The translations under genes were made by a program, and so were the position numbers. From assembly GCA_002105175.1 (NCBI GenBank), contig MCGE01000022.1, forward strand, positions 581,781 to 645,780: a stretch of DNA of 64,000 nt. The letters are read 5' to 3'. Every line of letters begins with the position of its first letter. Positions within the stretch are counted from its first letter, which is position 1. The DNA comes from Absidia repens (taxonomy: Eukaryota > Mucoromycota > Mucoromycetes > Mucorales > Cunninghamellaceae). Positions 11,847 to 24,976 of the stretch are shown here, in pieces. The notes beneath the pieces were generated by a model that ran no database searches, was not told the origin of the DNA, and saw nothing but the letters and a program-made list of their open reading frames with translations.

Positions 11847-13685
11847 TCAGCCCAGGCTATGTGGAAGGGGAGCAAGATCATCCAACAGTAGTCGACGTGC
11901 ATTCAATCCATGAGTACGTCTACGCCTTCCATCGAGCCACAGCATAATTTCAGCATATGTGCGGGGCAAGACACGTGGGACCTTGATATCGTCGTCAGTG
12001 CATGATAAGGTGAAATAAAACACATTGGTGGTTTCCTTCGAGTTCTTTTCGATATCAATCACCGAGGCAACCACACGGACCTGGAGGGACCGATGTGGGT
12101 AGCCTGCCCAAACGACGCCGGCTTTCATGGACAAGAGAGATCCAACATACACTGGTTTGCGGAACGTCACCCCATCCATGGATAGCACAATGGGTGCTTT
12201 CGATCGTAAAAACGTGCTTGCCGTAGCAAACGACAGTTCGAGCGCTTTTTTCATGATAAATCCACCAAAGATATTGTTGTGCACGTTCCTGAATTGTGCG
12301 TGACATAAAATCAAGGTGTCTCGGCGGGTGTCCGACATCCACACACAGTCATCCGGTAATGGTTTGCGTTCATCGGGTGATAATGTGCTGGCAAAATCAT
12401 CGCCATAGTCACCATCGCGTTTGCTGTTGTTGTAAACGTATTGTGAAAACTCTAAAAACATGTCATGCATTTCGAGGCTTTCTTGTGCGGTCGGCGCTTG
12501 TCGAGTCAAGGAGGCTTCAGCTTCCTTTTTTTTGCGCTTCTTGTTCATCTTGGCCACTTCCCTGATGCGTTTCTCTGCGGGTGATGTGGTAATTAGTGGA
12601 TTAATTTGTACTGGTTTGTGTGTAGATGAGTCAATGGCAACCATGGTAAATCGTGTGGCGAGAACGGTGTTGGCGTCTAAATAACTATTTTTAGCGACAT
12701 CGATTTCCTTGCCGTTTTCAATGTCCGCATTTTCAGGCACAATTTCTCCCTTGATGAAAACTAGGTGTTATATAAAATATTACTTAATACTGTTTTGGAA
12801 ATAAAGATAAAAAATTTAAAAAATTACATCTTTACTCACTTTCCATAGAACTGGTGCCTACATAGGTGACATTTCCACTGAGTCTATAATTCTCGACTGC
12901 CTTCGGTAAAAACAGATCAAGTCGGTCCACACTTGCTGTCACTATGGTTACTGGAGCTGCCTGGGGGTCATTATTATCAATGTGTTTATACGCAATAGCA
13001 CCTGCCAGGGCATCCAGATCTATATTCCCGTTTTAAAAAAAAATAAGTTGGGAATAGTGCTTTTTTATTTCATTTTTATTTTTACACAAACATACCTTCC
13101 AAGAGTTTTCCAGTTCGAATACGTCCGTCCACAAATATATACTCTTCAAGTAATTCAGGGGAGGATTTGAATGGTAAATAAACATCCATATGACTGTCGG
13201 CCATCTATAGTTGGGAAAATTGGCATGACTTGGTTAATTTTCATTCCCCGCAGCATAATTTTTTCCCTGGCTTACAGTTTTGTCGACAAGTACACGTTCT
13301 TTTGTGTGGTGCACCTTTGGGTCTTTTTGATTTTCTTTATGAATGATTTTGTCCATCCAAAAGGAAACTGGTCGTACGGTATAGACCTTTTTCTCTGAAT
13401 GGTGGTTTGCCTTTGATGCTAAAAAGTATCGAAAATTTATGATGAAGACGAGTTAGTCTAAAATTCATCATAAAGTAAAGACATCAACTCACATGATGAA
13501 ACAGTAGGCTCATGATATTTGTCTTTTAATCCATTCTTAAATGTAGAAAAATTGTGCACGTGTTTTGTTATACTTGCAGGTAAAATGGATGATGATGGTG
13601 GCGACCGTAGAAGAGGAGAATGAAGATGTCTGAATTGTGTTGCCAACGATTTGTGTCGTGTAGCCAACCTAGATGTAGAAAACAT
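11847..13685 (-). CDS. ACOT9-like mitochondrial acyl-CoA thioesterase, double hot-dog fold
   Basis: Hydrolyses acyl-CoA to fatty acid and CoA. Five minus-strand exons: 13685-13493, 13418-13276, 13204-13096, 13019-12840, 12760-11847, in frame for 512 residues. The N-terminus (MFSTSRLATRHKSLATQFRH) is a good mitochondrial presequence. The first hot-dog domain contains MADSHMDVYLPF, the GRIRTGKLLEDLDALAGAIAYKH helix and VGTSSMEIFI. The second holds HAQFRNVHNNIFGGFIMKKALELSFATA, with the conserved Asn and Gly-Gly of the central helix, and ends with the LSMDGVTFRKPVYVGSLL strand region. Length and tandem domain layout fit the ACOT9/10 family rather than bacterial single-domain enzymes. A Lys-rich linker (KMNKKRKKKEAE) separates the halves. 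Chain-length preference is unknown. Confidence 0.9.
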
Positions 13686-14372
13686 ATAATAAATAATCGT
13701 TAAGCAAATATAAAAAATAAGTCAAGATAGAAAAGAAAAAAAAATAGTTTTTTTTTTTTTTTATTTCGATAAAAAGGGTAGTCCAAACTGCATGAATAAC
13801 GGGATTTAAACAATACGGTGTCAATACGGGATGGGGGGGTACACTAAAACTACATGCTAAAACTAATTACACTATCTGCACACCCATTCATTACGGATAC
13901 AAAGGCAGAAATACCCTATAAACAAAAAAGATTGGGTTCATTAGTTTGATTGCTTGTTTGTTCAATCCTATCCTTTCTAAAGGATAATTAAAAAATTCCG
14001 AGTTAGAAGGACATCCCCCGGAAAACCTTAAAATCGCCTGAAACATCCGACCAAAGGCATGACAGCATTTGCCTAAAATATAAAAGAATCGGTAAACGAA
14101 ACCCAACTTCCACGTATTCTTCCATCAATCGCGTAATGTAGTCATCGACTCCTATTGTATTTTCTATGATATCCTAATCAGTTGATATGATATATTTTAG
14201 GGATCTTTTCTTTTACATGATACATTAAATAAAGGATGGATGGTGTCAATATTTGTAAATGAGTTGATTTTTCATACCACAATCACTTTTTTTAAAAAAA
14301 ACAACAACACAGAAGTAATTGAAATCCCGCCCACGTGTGGATTTTTTATTTTTGGCCATGTTTATTTTTCAC

Positions 14373-14408
<36 letters not shown>

Positions 14409-15015
14409 TTTTTTTCTTTCTTTAATTCTTCACCATTCAACTGCTACGAGGTTATTTTGGATCTACAATCGTATCAGGACTAGTTTAGACGGTTTTCAGC
14501 TCAGGGATTACAAGTTGCATGGGGAAACCCTTTCATTTTGGATCTAGGATCTGAAGGCACCATTAGTTGGTTGTTTTGAATCCTTCATTAGCTTAGCTTA
14601 GTTTTAGTTTGTCATAGTTTGTATTTATCTATAAATGAATAAAACACTTCTCTTTTTGCTTGCTCTAATGAAAATGCCCCATGGGTCTTTCTCAAGTTTT
14701 GTATTGTTTTGTACAGTACAGTACAAGGGATCCCTTTTACCATCACTCTTGTAGATTAGCGTCGACCGTGGTTATGCTTCAATAAAAAATATCTCTTGAG
14801 CCTTTCCATATAACTTGCAGAGTGTTTATGCCTGATTTTTACAAGCTTCCTTTTACATTAGTACATATCATTCTCCAGATCTCCTGTTAATCTCCTCATT
14901 GCAAACTCCCTTCGGGGTTTATCTTTATGGTTCAGTGAAACATCCTTTTTTTTTTCCTTTCTCTTTTTAATCATTGACCTCTACTTTCAAACATTGACCA
15001 ATCTTCCCCTCCCTC

Positions 15016-15054
<39 letters not shown>

Positions 15055-16097
15055 ATGTATGATACGATATGAATTAAATATAATGCTGTATAGTTACATT
15101 GATGATTTCAAATACGCTTTGGGGGCGAGGTGAATTTCTGAACAACCAGCATCACTTCGTTAGCTGGGCATTCTTTGCGAGCACTGCTCCAATGCGCTGT
15201 CCCTCCAATATTTATTGTACTGTACACAAGAATATCTGATTGCCAATGACAGAGGATTAGACTTAGGAGTACGGTTCACTTGATATATCCGAATGTAATA
15301 TAACATTATACAACAGCTTTTAGATTCATTTACAAGGAGTGTGTGGCTCAGGTTCACCAGTGCAGTACAAAATCTCACCATCCGTTTTAAACTTAGAACC
15401 CTACCAGGTTTGGAAAATGCCCTTGTCTGGAATCATTTCAATTTCAAGGCATTCCACCCAAAATCTCCAAAATCGACAAACTTTGAATGCTTATAGCTTT
15501 ATTTTTAATATTATAACAGAGCCATGAGTTTAAATGATGGTACTTGTGTGCGAATGAAGTGCATCATATAAGTTGTTCGTATTTTTTGTACTCTTCATTT
15601 TTCTGCAATGTTCGCTGTCGCCAATAAGAGACAACACGTTTTGAGGAACGCTTACGATGGTATGCCTTTTTCGGTTATGATAAAATATATATCACTCTAT
15701 AAATATAGAGACAGAGACAGAAAGACAAAGACAACAATGATAAAACACAAACAAATAAGGACAAAAGCAAATGAACGACAGTAATACTATGGTTTTTATT
15801 CAAAAATAATACTAACAGTAAAAGCGGGCATCATGGTAATTTCTATAACTACAAATTGAGATGAAGTCCTTTGCAAATGATTCGCAATGATTTTGTTTCA
15901 AGCAGTGTCCTTCCGGGTGACAACGTAGGTTGCGTCCCGAGTGACACCCAGAATGTGACAGTATGACTAATAAAAGAAATCAAGATGAAGCAGTGAGCCA
16001 GATATTGAAAAAAAAAAAGTGTTTTATTTCTATATTTCCATGCTACCATCCAAAAAAAAAGAAAAACTACAAAACTATATCTAGGTTGTCCATATGT
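13686..16097. other. 2.4-kb intergenic region between two minus-strand genes
   Basis: Contains the thioesterase promoter, one forward copy of the dispersed repeat (14321-14820) with its (TTTC)n tract, a T-run of about 33 at 15020-15052 and AT-rich unique sequence. No ORF here has codon bias, splice continuity or recognisable domains. Confidence 0.6.
14321..14820 (+). repeat. Dispersed repeat family, copy R2 (forward)
   Basis: Order of parts: GAAATCCCGCCCACGTG at 14321, (TTTC)n tract at 14372-14425, CACCATTCAACT, the conserved stretch CAGGACTAGTTTAGA, TGCATGGGGAAACCCTTTCA (hairpin 14521-14530), CACCATTAGTTGG, a TTAGCTTAGTTTTAG stretch and GAATAAAAC near 14636. Similarity to copy R4 continues to about 14820, through a second AATAAA near 14782. 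Nearly identical in the core to copy R3. Confidence 0.85.
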
Positions 16098-18707
16098 TTA
16101 CAAGTCTTCAAGAGATGGGAATTTTTCTTCAAATTCAGATATAGAAGGAGGGCGCATCAGAGGAGATGCAGGTGAAGCGAGAGGGGAGATGATGATGACG
16201 ATGATGTTGTGGGCGGTGGAGATGAGGATGCTGAAGGTATATTGCCAACGTCAGAAGGTTTGCTGGCACGAAATCTAGCTGGTTTTGGTGGAGGTTTGGG
16301 GCGGTAAGGACCTCCTTCCTTGAGAGGTGTCTTGTGAGAAGAGGATTCAATATTGCGGTTGTTTTTCGGCGACGATGATGATGGCGATGGCGATAACGAC
16401 AATGATGGTAATGTTGCCGGTAAAGATGAAGAGGTGGTTGCGGTTGGCACAGGTGACAAAGTCGATGTGGTAGATGAGGTATGCGGAGCCCTTTTCTTCT
16501 CCATAAAATCGCGGATGCTTTTGGTGCTTTTGGTGGTGCTTTTGGTAGTGCTAGGGATAATAGTAGTACTTTTGCTGGTACTGCCGCTATGAGTGAACTG
16601 TTGCTGAAGAGATACCGCTTTCATACGAGGTGATAACGAGGTTGTACGATGATGGCGAGGTTGTTGTTGTTCTTTCTGTTGGGGAGGTATCGAAATTGAC
16701 TCTAATTGCTGCGCTTCCAGCTGCCAAGGGTAAGCCGATGAGGAGGAAATGTCATCTGCCGTCGTTTCCTCATCCCGTGATTTGTAAATGAGGAAGATGA
16801 GAAGCCGCTATCGTCAAATCGATTTTCGAAACCAAATTTGGGCGTGCCAGATGCTGATGATGATGATGACGATAAATGCGACTTGCTTGACTGTGTAGTA
16901 GTAGAATCCAGGTCCTGATCACCTTGAACTTTCACATGTGTTGGGTCGAATGGATCAAAAGATGCAGAGACTGAGGCCGAAGGTGGCTGGGATGGTGGAG
17001 GTGGAGGGGTAGATATAGGCGGAGACGACGTTGGGGTTCCCGATAATCGATTTTCTTGACGAGTAGGTCGACCACGCCGCATAGGAGTGATGTTGGGTAA
17101 TTGGTGGGGAAGACTGGGAAGTTTTTCAAAGATGGACGATGAGCTGCTGTCACTACCGGATGATGCAACGGGCGAATCATGGCGAGAAATTGGACTTGGG
17201 GTCGTATCTTTGTATATCTATATAGTGAGAAAAAAGTCAAAAACGTCAGTCAATAGGTATATTCACTGATATTCCTCTCTTCTATCAGTTCACTCACATT
17301 TCGAATGGGGCATTCTACATGCATCAAATCAGACACAGTTTTCACCACTTGATAAATATTGGGTCGTCGTTGTTGATCTTCCTGCAACATTGCAATGATG
17401 AGTTGTCGTAGACCATCCGAGAAGTAAGGAGATTGTGGGATAGAGTAGTGAGCATTGAGAATGGCAAGCTGTCCTTGTTCTTCAAATGGCGTCGTGTAGT
17501 AACAAAGTTTATATAAAAGAACCCCTAAAGCCTAGAAATTGAAAAACGGTATTAGTTTTCTGTTAATTAAAACAGTATATATTTACGGAGTGCTTACCCA
17601 AATATCTGCCTTTTCGTTGATTGGCCTTTTTTGATAGATATCGATCATTTCAGGCGCACGATATTGGAGAGTGGTATGGCGCTGGACATCATCTTCCACG
17701 TTTTGAATTTCTTGTAAAGTTGTTGGTATGTAAGATCCTTTGGAGAGAGCAGCAGACCCAAAGTCACAAAGCTTGTATTGATCTTGGGTAAGAATTAGAA
17801 TATTTTCCACCTAGAAAGACAAAAAGACGGTTAGTGAATAAATAAAGATAGCTGTACTAACCATTTAATTTACCTTCAAGTCCCGGTGTAACACTGGAGG
17901 TTGACAGTAATGCATGTATGCAAGCGCCTAATGTAAAAAAAAGTAAAAATAAAATTGAATATTGGTAATGATGAGAGCCACTGATTCAATACATACTTCG
18001 CAAACATTTCCAAATATTTTTAAAATTTCAGGTTCCGTAAGACGATGTTGCAGCCTTCGATTCATCAGATCAATAACACCACCACCTAAAGAAAGAGATA
18101 TCATGTTAGTTGTGCAAAAAGAAAGAACGCTTTTCTTTGACATATCCTATAGAGTGCTTACCAGGGCAGTATTCCATCAAGATCAATGCTTCAAAACCAC
18201 CAATAGGCAATGCATCCACCCTTGATGCGTAATACCGTACAATATATTTATGATCCCCCAGACGGCGCTATTAAAATAAGAGTGAGTCATTTACCATACA
18301 CCTAATAGCCTAATAGCCTAATAGCCGCTTTTTTTCATATGCTTTACCATGAATTCTATTTCTTTCTCCACCATTTTCAATCGTTCTGCGTCAGGAACAG
18401 CCACTCTTTTCAGCACCACATACCCAGACTTCCCTTCAATCCTAGCAAGGTAAACGTGAGCAAATCCACCTACAGAATAAAACAATGAGACATATATACA
18501 AAGGCAGAAAGTTAGTTCCTTACCTTCAGCAATAAAGTTGTGAATGATGGCTTGATATTTTCCAACCTGCAGCCGAGTTCCACTAGGCATGGCACCGGAA
18601 GGCGAAGGAGAGCTGTGCATGTTATCGATCCCCACGGGTACTGGTGGTAAGGTTTGACCAATACCTTGTTGTTCTGGGATACGAGATTGACGTTGTTGTG
18701 CGTGCAT
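16098..18707 (-). CDS. Ark1/Prk1/AAK-family serine/threonine kinase, with two apparent frameshifts
   Basis: Numb-associated-kinase family; in yeast Ark1/Prk1 phosphorylate endocytic coat proteins and disassemble actin patches. Exons: 18707-18524, 18469-18348, 18267-18162, 18085-17997, 17927-17874, 17810-17598, 17531-17298, 17217-16098. Kinase landmarks: glycine loop with IAEGGFAHVYLAR, VAIK-type Lys in VVLKRV, catalytic loop HRDLKVENIL, CDFGSA in place of DFG-K, and YRAPEMIDIY with the NAK-type activation segment. The C-terminal half is Ser/Pro-rich and ends in ISEFEEKFPSLEDL, like family tails. The frame slips by -1 twice, near 16770-16800 (after FSSSSF) and within the TCA-rich stretch at 16170-16215. 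The new frames are clearly coding and no intron fits, so I annotate one gene. Restored length would be about 707 residues. Confidence 0.88.
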
Positions 18708-18999
18708 CCAACTAGACTTTGGTAATGAAGAAGGATGATCAGGAAGAATAGTTCGTTCAAAAGAGATGAAAGGGAAGGGCTTTCAAGATAATTTTTTAAA
18801 AAGAGATGATAAAAAAAAAAAGAGAAAAAAGAAAAGGGACGGAAATCAAAAAAAAAAAAAAGTTAGTGGCAGGCGGGGAGCCAATTGTATGAAAGACTCG
18901 ATCAGTCAGGGTGATTTTCTTTATTCTGATTCAAAAAAAAAAAAAAAAAAGGGAAGTTGCCAAAAATGATAATAAATTGATTTGGTATATAAAACTAAA

Positions 19000-20147
19000 C
19001 TAGCAAATAAAAGAGTCGTCCAAGAAAGAGCCCAAGACATCCGTAAGAGTGATCACAGATATGACATGTTCGTCTTGGTCAGTCCACCACAAGCGAGAAG
19101 CCTTTCGTAATACAAACGCCGCCATAATTTGAGATAAGGTGAATCGATCATGACAGGTATGGGGAGCAACCAGATCACCATGACTCGATTTAAGGAACAT
19201 CAGGACAGGTTTTGACAAATCTTGTAATCGTGCCTTATTCAATCCACGTAAATCTTGAGGACTAATATCACCCACCAAGCAATCTTCATCATCCACAATA
19301 GGCAATGCACTGATAAAAGGGTCATGTGCCATTTGTTCAAACGCTTTGATTGCCGTTGTTTTGAATGTCACCAGGTGTTGCTGCTGTTGCTGTTGATCGT
19401 TCTGCAGATGAAGTCGTTTTTGTCGTCTTAACGATGCCTTTTCCACCAAAGCAGGGACATTTTCATTGAGAATGGCGCCCAGTTGATGATTATGTGCTTG
19501 AAGGTAGCGTACTACATCCATTTGAGATAATAAGATGGGAGGTTGTTGTCCATCCTTACTGCTGACCAATACCCTGTGACCACCATGTTCACTAAAAAGA
19601 GAGAGCACATCCTTTAAAGAATCCGAGTATTGCACCGTCACCAATCTTGAGCTTTCTTCTGTTTGTCCAATGGCTTCCTTAATAGAATGTTGAAAGAAAT
19701 CAGCGTCTGTAGCCTAATTAAAAAAAAAAAAAATTGAAACGGAGGTGAATGATAGCCACGTTTTTTTATTTTTTTATTTTTATTCTCACGGTCATAATTT
19801 TTTTACTTGCAATACTTTGTTTCACACAAGCCATGATTACTTACATGTTGACTAAGAAGTCGCATCAAGTCCAAAACACTGATGATAGTCACGTACACTT
19901 TCTTTTGTTGATCATCTAAGCGATATACTGGCAATGAGAGAATATCTTCAGCCAAGAGTAGATCAAAGGCTTGTTCCACGGTGGCTGATATAGGTAAATC
20001 AGCCAATTGCCGATTCGATGCTGTAGGTTTTACATTGGCGAGGACATTGGCGATGGTTTTTGTAGCAATAAACGATGGGTGGCAATGATTGCTTTTACGA
20101 GATCCTAATCCGGTTTGTTCTTGTTGTGCTTGCTGCAAAGTTGCCAT
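19000..20147 (-). CDS. CBS-domain protein with four predicted CBS motifs (Sds23/AMPK-gamma-like)
   Basis: Two exons, 20147-19845 and 19713-19000, give 338 residues. The sequence has four successive CBS-like units: about residues 30-100 (TVEQAFDLLLAEDILSLPVY), 120-185 (SLKDVLSLFSEHGGHRVLV), 205-260 (AIKAFEQMAHDPFISALPIV) and 265-338 (TLSQIMAAFVLRKASRLWWT, ending VISVITLTDVLGSFL). Two Bateman modules of this kind bind adenosine nucleotides in Snf4/AMPK-gamma and are also found in Sds23-type phosphatase regulators. The strand pattern 'ISVLDLMRLL' and 'LTDVLGSF' at unit ends supports the domain call. I cannot say which subfamily it belongs to. A Gln run lies in the middle. Confidence 0.8.
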
Positions 20148-20236
20148 TATGTAAAGGGGAAAAAAAGAATGAGAAAAGAAGAAGAGAAGTGAAAAAGGGT
20201 TAAAAAAATGTTTGTTTATATTATGCGAGCGGGGCG

Positions 20237-20272
<36 letters not shown>

Positions 20273-22849
20273 AGAGGCTGTGGACCAATGACATGCATTC
20301 AAGGTCCTTCCGAATAATTTAATAAATAAATAATAGACTACTGTATCCATGTACCCTTGCCTTATGATCACGGGGTGTATTTTCGAGTCAAGAAGTAAAG
20401 AAGTTCAATATATTTTTGTAAATGTATACATGACTTTATTTGTGATAAATTTAAATAAATAAATGCTATGATACTAAGTGAAGAGGGGTAGGAAGGAGGA
20501 TCGAGGGAACAGGAAGATCATGGAATAATACTATATCAAGCTCGAGTGGGGGATGGGGGAGATTGACTGTAACCAAGGACGACCAACTGAGTTACTGAGA
20601 TTCCACGAACCATTCCATAGCTTAATTGTCGTTTCGCTTGTCGCCCAGCCTTCAGTTATCGAATGCAGTACCAGGTTCTATTGGTTTCGTTTTCCAGGCC
20701 CAAGCACTACTGTATGTCAATCATCCCCAAAATAGAAACATGAAAGTGTTAGTAGGAATAAAAAGCGATATAGCATTACACTCTTTATTACAAGGGTGCC
20801 TTTTATAAACGTCCATACCTCCAGTGACGTGATGAGTCAATTTGATCCATTCTGACAGCCAACCATCCGTTATTGCCATAGTGTAAGTTTTATACTTGTT
20901 GGGGCCATTCCGTAATATAAATTTTTCACGTAGCTTCCACCAGCCTAAGCACAATACCGTGTCACCTATTCCACTTTGGCTGAGGTAGTTTGACATCTAT
21001 CGCGCCATATTAGATCAGATGCCCCATGTCCAAGACGATGCTGTTAATTGTGAATGATAACAGCGCCGAGATCATGCTGGTATCCCCATCCTGCTGAGTT
21101 CATTCATGGTGATGTATCGGAGGTAAAAGTGTCATTCCGCTGGCACATATCCTGTCCATATCGAGACTGATCTTGCTATATGAAATAAATATCGAATACA
21201 AATCAAGTCAATTGAGGTGTATACATGATTTTTTTCATCTTTCATTAGTACTTTTTAACTTACAAAAATCTGTCGTAGCAGTGATACTTGATCGAATTTG
21301 CTAAATGCATATATATATTTGGTGAACTGGATAGCTTGATTGATAGTGCTGTCAAATCCAGTCCGAGGCGTGAACCAAGAAAAAAAAGATAAGAAAGAGT
21401 AAAACGATTAACCGGTGACAGCCTAAACGGCAGTATGTTTTAAAAGTCCGTCAAAAGTACTTTGATCGTTTGGTTGGGCAAGACAAGCGACAGCCTCATT
21501 TTACACTCCCATATTCAAAAAAAAAACAAAGGGTTATACGGGATTTAAGCACTCCAGCACTTGCGAAGGACTAAAAATATATATATTAAATGCCAGAGGG
21601 ATTGTTGTTGTTGTTTCCTGTTGTTGAAGTGTGGGGTTTGATTGGGTTTTCATGGGGGAGGAGACGGCTAATATCATTATTCTGTCATGCGCAGTAAAAA
21701 GAAATAAACGGGATCGATATCTATACAGTATGTCTCATCAAACAGAGGTTATAATATTGATTTCCACCGGGCGGTCTTTTTCCAGCCAAAAAAAAAAGAC
21801 TATAATATTTTGTAGAAAAAGATTACACTGGTGGCATGGCCTAGGTTCATGGTAGAGCAACAAGATAGCTACATTTCATATTACATGACCCACAACTACC
21901 AGCCAGTCACTTGGGTTTTGAGGGAGAGGATTATAAAAGTGAACAAGATGAATGAACTAGAAAGCAGGTACTTGATAAGGCACTCACGAGAGACCAACAA
22001 TAACGACACTTCTCACCATCATATGGATATCATAAAATGGTTAAATAATAAAAAGGAATATTTTATTTGTTGATACTATGAACAAATTATAATTAAACTA
22101 AGCTAATGGAGGTTCCTAAAAACCAACTAATGGTGCCTTCAGATCCTAGATCCAAAATGAAAGGGTTTCCCCATGCATCTTGTAATCCCTGAGCTGAAAA
22201 CCGTTCTAAACTAGTCCTGATACAATTCCAGGTCCAAGATGACCCCATAGAAGTTGAATGGTGAAGAATTAAAGGAAGAAAAAAGAAAGAGAGCGAAAAA
22301 ATAAAAATGGGCGAAAATAAATCTCACGTGTGCGGGATTTGAAATGAGATTGAGCAATGGCTATTAGAAGAATAAGCAACGATAGGAACATGATTTGGGA
22401 GTGCAAAGCTGGGAGTGTCCCGATACTTGTCCATTTTGTAGAGTGTGCTAAACGTGTTCACGGTGAGTAAAAGTGATTTCCTAAAAGTAATACTGTGAGT
22501 GTCTCCGATAATAATTTTTCTACATTATTCGACTGTGGGATGCGAATGCCTGATTGGTGTGGTAAAAACGAAAAAAAAAAATCCAGGAACTTCTGAAAAA
22601 AAAGTGCCTTGAAATAGTTGTCAGGCATGATCTTCATGCAAAAGGTTGCGACTGGACACCACTACATTTCCACATTATTAGCTAGTAAAAAGATGATTGT
22701 ACAAAAAGTAGTATTTTATTCTAATAATTGCATTCCTTTTAATGTAAATGAAATTTGGTGAAAAAAATGTGCCGGTATAGTATATAAAGGAGTACATAAT
22801 GGTTGCAAATAATGATGTGAAGCATATAGCCATATCTTATTCCAGTGGC
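20148..22849. other. 2.7-kb gene-poor region
   Basis: Starts with a T-run of about 28 at 20242-20269 in the CBS gene promoter, then AT-rich sequence without long open frames, and holds repeat copy R3 at 22050-22345. Several frames of 60-90 codons exist at 20553-22073 but show no domain, no splice continuity and no codon preference. It may include decayed mobile DNA, which I cannot demonstrate. Confidence 0.5.
22050..22345 (-). repeat. Dispersed repeat family, copy R3 (reverse)
   Basis: Read on the minus strand: AAATCCCGCACACGTGAGAT (CACGTG at 22325-22330), a TTTCTTTTTTC tract, ACCATTCAACTTC, TATCAGGACTAGTTTAGA, GCATGGGGAAACCCTTTCA (hairpin 22163-22172), CACCATTAGTTGG and AATAAAATATTC near 22052. 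Core almost identical to R2. Confidence 0.85.
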
Positions 22850-23257
22850 TTAAAGACGATCACGAGAATAACTGATAATTTTGGAAAAAAAAAATTAAGG
22901 GACGAATATCGAAGTGGTTTTGTGGTAGGCGACTTACGTTTTGGCAAACTTTTGGTTAACAGTCATGAATTTGAGTTGAGTATCTTGATCAATGTTTCTC
23001 CAAGGGAAAGGATTGTTAGTGCGATCCCAGACAACCTCAGGGCCACTATTTAGTTTCATAATTAAATTGAAAGGGAATGAGCAACCGGTGATCATAATTG
23101 TAGGAAGGTCTTTCATTTTTGGAGCTTACCGAGCTAACCGAGTCAAGTACCAACCAGCAAGACCCACTGCTGCACCCATAGTCACATAAATGGGAATGAT
23201 TTCATGCTTGTACCAGATAGACCAGAGAGATTTTTTAGCGGTGTTAGCAGCAGGCAT
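22850..23257 (-). CDS. NDUFA4/B12D-family respiratory-chain subunit (MLRQ-type)
   Basis: Small gene of three exons, 23257-23130, 23045-22938 and 22871-22850, giving 85 residues; the last exon encodes only the final seven residues and stop. The first exon carries MPAANTAKKSLWSIWYKHEI followed by one membrane span (IIPIYVTMGAAVGLAGWYLT) and LARGPEVVWDR formed across the first splice. NPFPWRNID follows. This span-then-RGPEVVWDR-NP-PW layout is diagnostic of the NDUFA4/B12D family, an inner mitochondrial membrane protein first assigned to complex I and now known in mammals as a cytochrome c oxidase component. Splice donors are GTAAGC and GTAAGT. It is one of three respiratory-chain genes in the left third of the window. 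Confidence 0.9.
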
Positions 23258-24209
23258 ATTGTGTATGTATATATATGAAAAGGGGAAGTTGCTTCAAGCA
23301 GAGAGAACTTTTTTGTTCATTGTTTTTTTTTTGGGATCCACATATTTATAACCTTTACCTGAGACAATCAAAAAAAAAAAAAAAAGCTTTAGTGAGAACG
23401 TTTTTCAGGGGAAACCAATCATGGGGAAGAAACAATGTATTTTATACGCCGTTCGTTCCACTCTGAGCTTTTGGATATACCATCGAATCAATGCAAAGCG
23501 GCTGTTTCTCTACGTTTTTTTTATGCCCACCCCCTTATTGCATGCTAAACGAATTCTCCGGATTTTATACAGATAAAAACAGTTCAGTAGTCATATCTGA
23601 AATACAGTAATAAATATATATAGTGCTGAAAATAGTCATACATTTATATATTTATGTATCTATGATCATGCTGTAAAGCCTTCACGATGATTTCTTTTGA
23701 CACTATTGCCTAATATTTATATTGGTACAGACGATATTATGGGGTGCTATTGGATATCTTTCAAAAATAAAAAGTTTTGAATCCCGCTCCACGTCAACCA
23801 GTATTCGCTGCCGCTACATAGATGATAGCCAATATTCATGAAAAAGAGTATATCATTATCCACATCATCATTTGTCCCAAAAAAAATCCACGGTAAACAT
23901 TCATACCATACACATTCATACAGATATATACACATTCCTTCCTGTAACCAACGTACTATCATCCTATTAGCATACATACTGAATTGTCTGAAACATACAG
24001 AGTAAACAATAGTAAGCAGTGATAAAGAATCAATTTTATTTCATTTTCTTAAAAGATCAGAATAATAACATAGATAAACTAAATAGAAAATTGAATGCTA
24101 AAAACTAGATAAAGAGTTGGAGAGCGGGAAGAAAGGGATAAAGCTAACTAGTGATATCATAAAATAATGGGAAGGGGGGGGAATGAGGGGAGGAAGAAGG
24201 AATAATAAT
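23258..24209. other. Intergenic between two minus-strand genes
   Basis: AT-rich; holds the NDUFA4 promoter and the 3' flank of the bHLH gene (A/T-rich with TTTATT near 24033). An AATCCCGCTCCACGTCAACC stretch near 23779 resembles the box that begins the dispersed repeats, but no repeat core follows. No gene seen. Confidence 0.5.
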
Positions 24210-24860
24210 TCACGAAGATTCACCTATTTCGGCAGGATGGCTAGCTGGCTTTTGTTGTTGTTCCTGTTCCTCTTGATCATGATCATTTTGCTGTTCGTCC
24301 AAGCGAGCCTTGAGTTCCTCAATTTCCTCTTGTTGTTGTTGATTCGTTTCTCGATATTGTTCATTTTGTTCTCGTAATGCCATAATTTGCTCCACAAGCT
24401 GCTTGATATGCTGCACAGCGCGTCTCAGAATCCTCGACTTGTTCTTTTCGTTACCAGGAATCACCGCCACAAGATCATCCATGGCCTGGTTGATCGTTTC
24501 GCGCCGTCGACGTTCCACTCTTTTATGATTATCTTTGCGGATTACATACCAAGCATCTGAATATGGTTCAGGTTTTTCAACGTCAACGCCGATTGGAGGA
24601 GTGAGTCTAATCATATATACACATATACACAAAAAATACAAAGATAAGAAGAAGGAGATGTAAGAAAAAAAGAGAGATGAGTGACTTGAGATGATGGTGG
24701 CAGCAAGAAAAATTAAATATGTGGTCATGTATTGTACTTACGGGTCTGCGGGGCTTGGACTGATTGGTTCCATGGGGGTGTTTTCGACTTTAACCTCATC
24801 AACTTCCATAGCATTGTTTTCAGTGATCTTTGTTCTACTGCGAAGTGAGACGTTTGGCAT
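24210..24860 (-). CDS. Basic helix-loop-helix transcription factor (Cbf1/USF-like)
   Basis: Two exons, 24860-24742 and 24606-24210, give 171 residues. The N-terminal 60 residues are acidic and Pro-rich. The basic region reads NHKRVERRRRETIN, with His, Glu and Arg at the positions that in Cbf1, USF and Pho4-class factors read the E-box CACGTG. Helix 1 (INQAMDDLVAVIPG), a short loop (NEKNKSR) and helix 2 (ILRRAVQHIKQLVEQI) follow, then a coiled coil of about 50 residues rich in Gln and Glu (possible leucine-zipper extension). The closest known class is fungal Cbf1, which acts in methionine gene control and centromere binding; the exact orthology is an inference. A 22-bp palindrome with CATGTG half sites lies about 120 bp upstream and a CACGTG about 380 bp upstream, which suggests autoregulation. 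Confidence 0.88.
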
Positions 24861-24976
24861 TGTTGATTATAGAATATACAAAGGAAAAAAGAAGAAGGAA
24901 AAAAAAAAAGGAAAAAACAGTGAGAGAAAAAAGAAAAAAAGAGGGAGGAAAAAATTTAAATCGAGGTTTTAAAGAA

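Noticed and set aside
14321..14645. Dispersed repeat as a tRNA-derived SINE
   Set aside because: No recognisable Pol III box A/box B pair; the conserved 5' box is an E-box and the end carries AATAAA, which fit Pol II better.
20721..20996. 91-codon minus-strand frame in the gene-poor region
   Set aside because: No domain, no splice continuity, no coding-like neighbours; may be decayed DNA.
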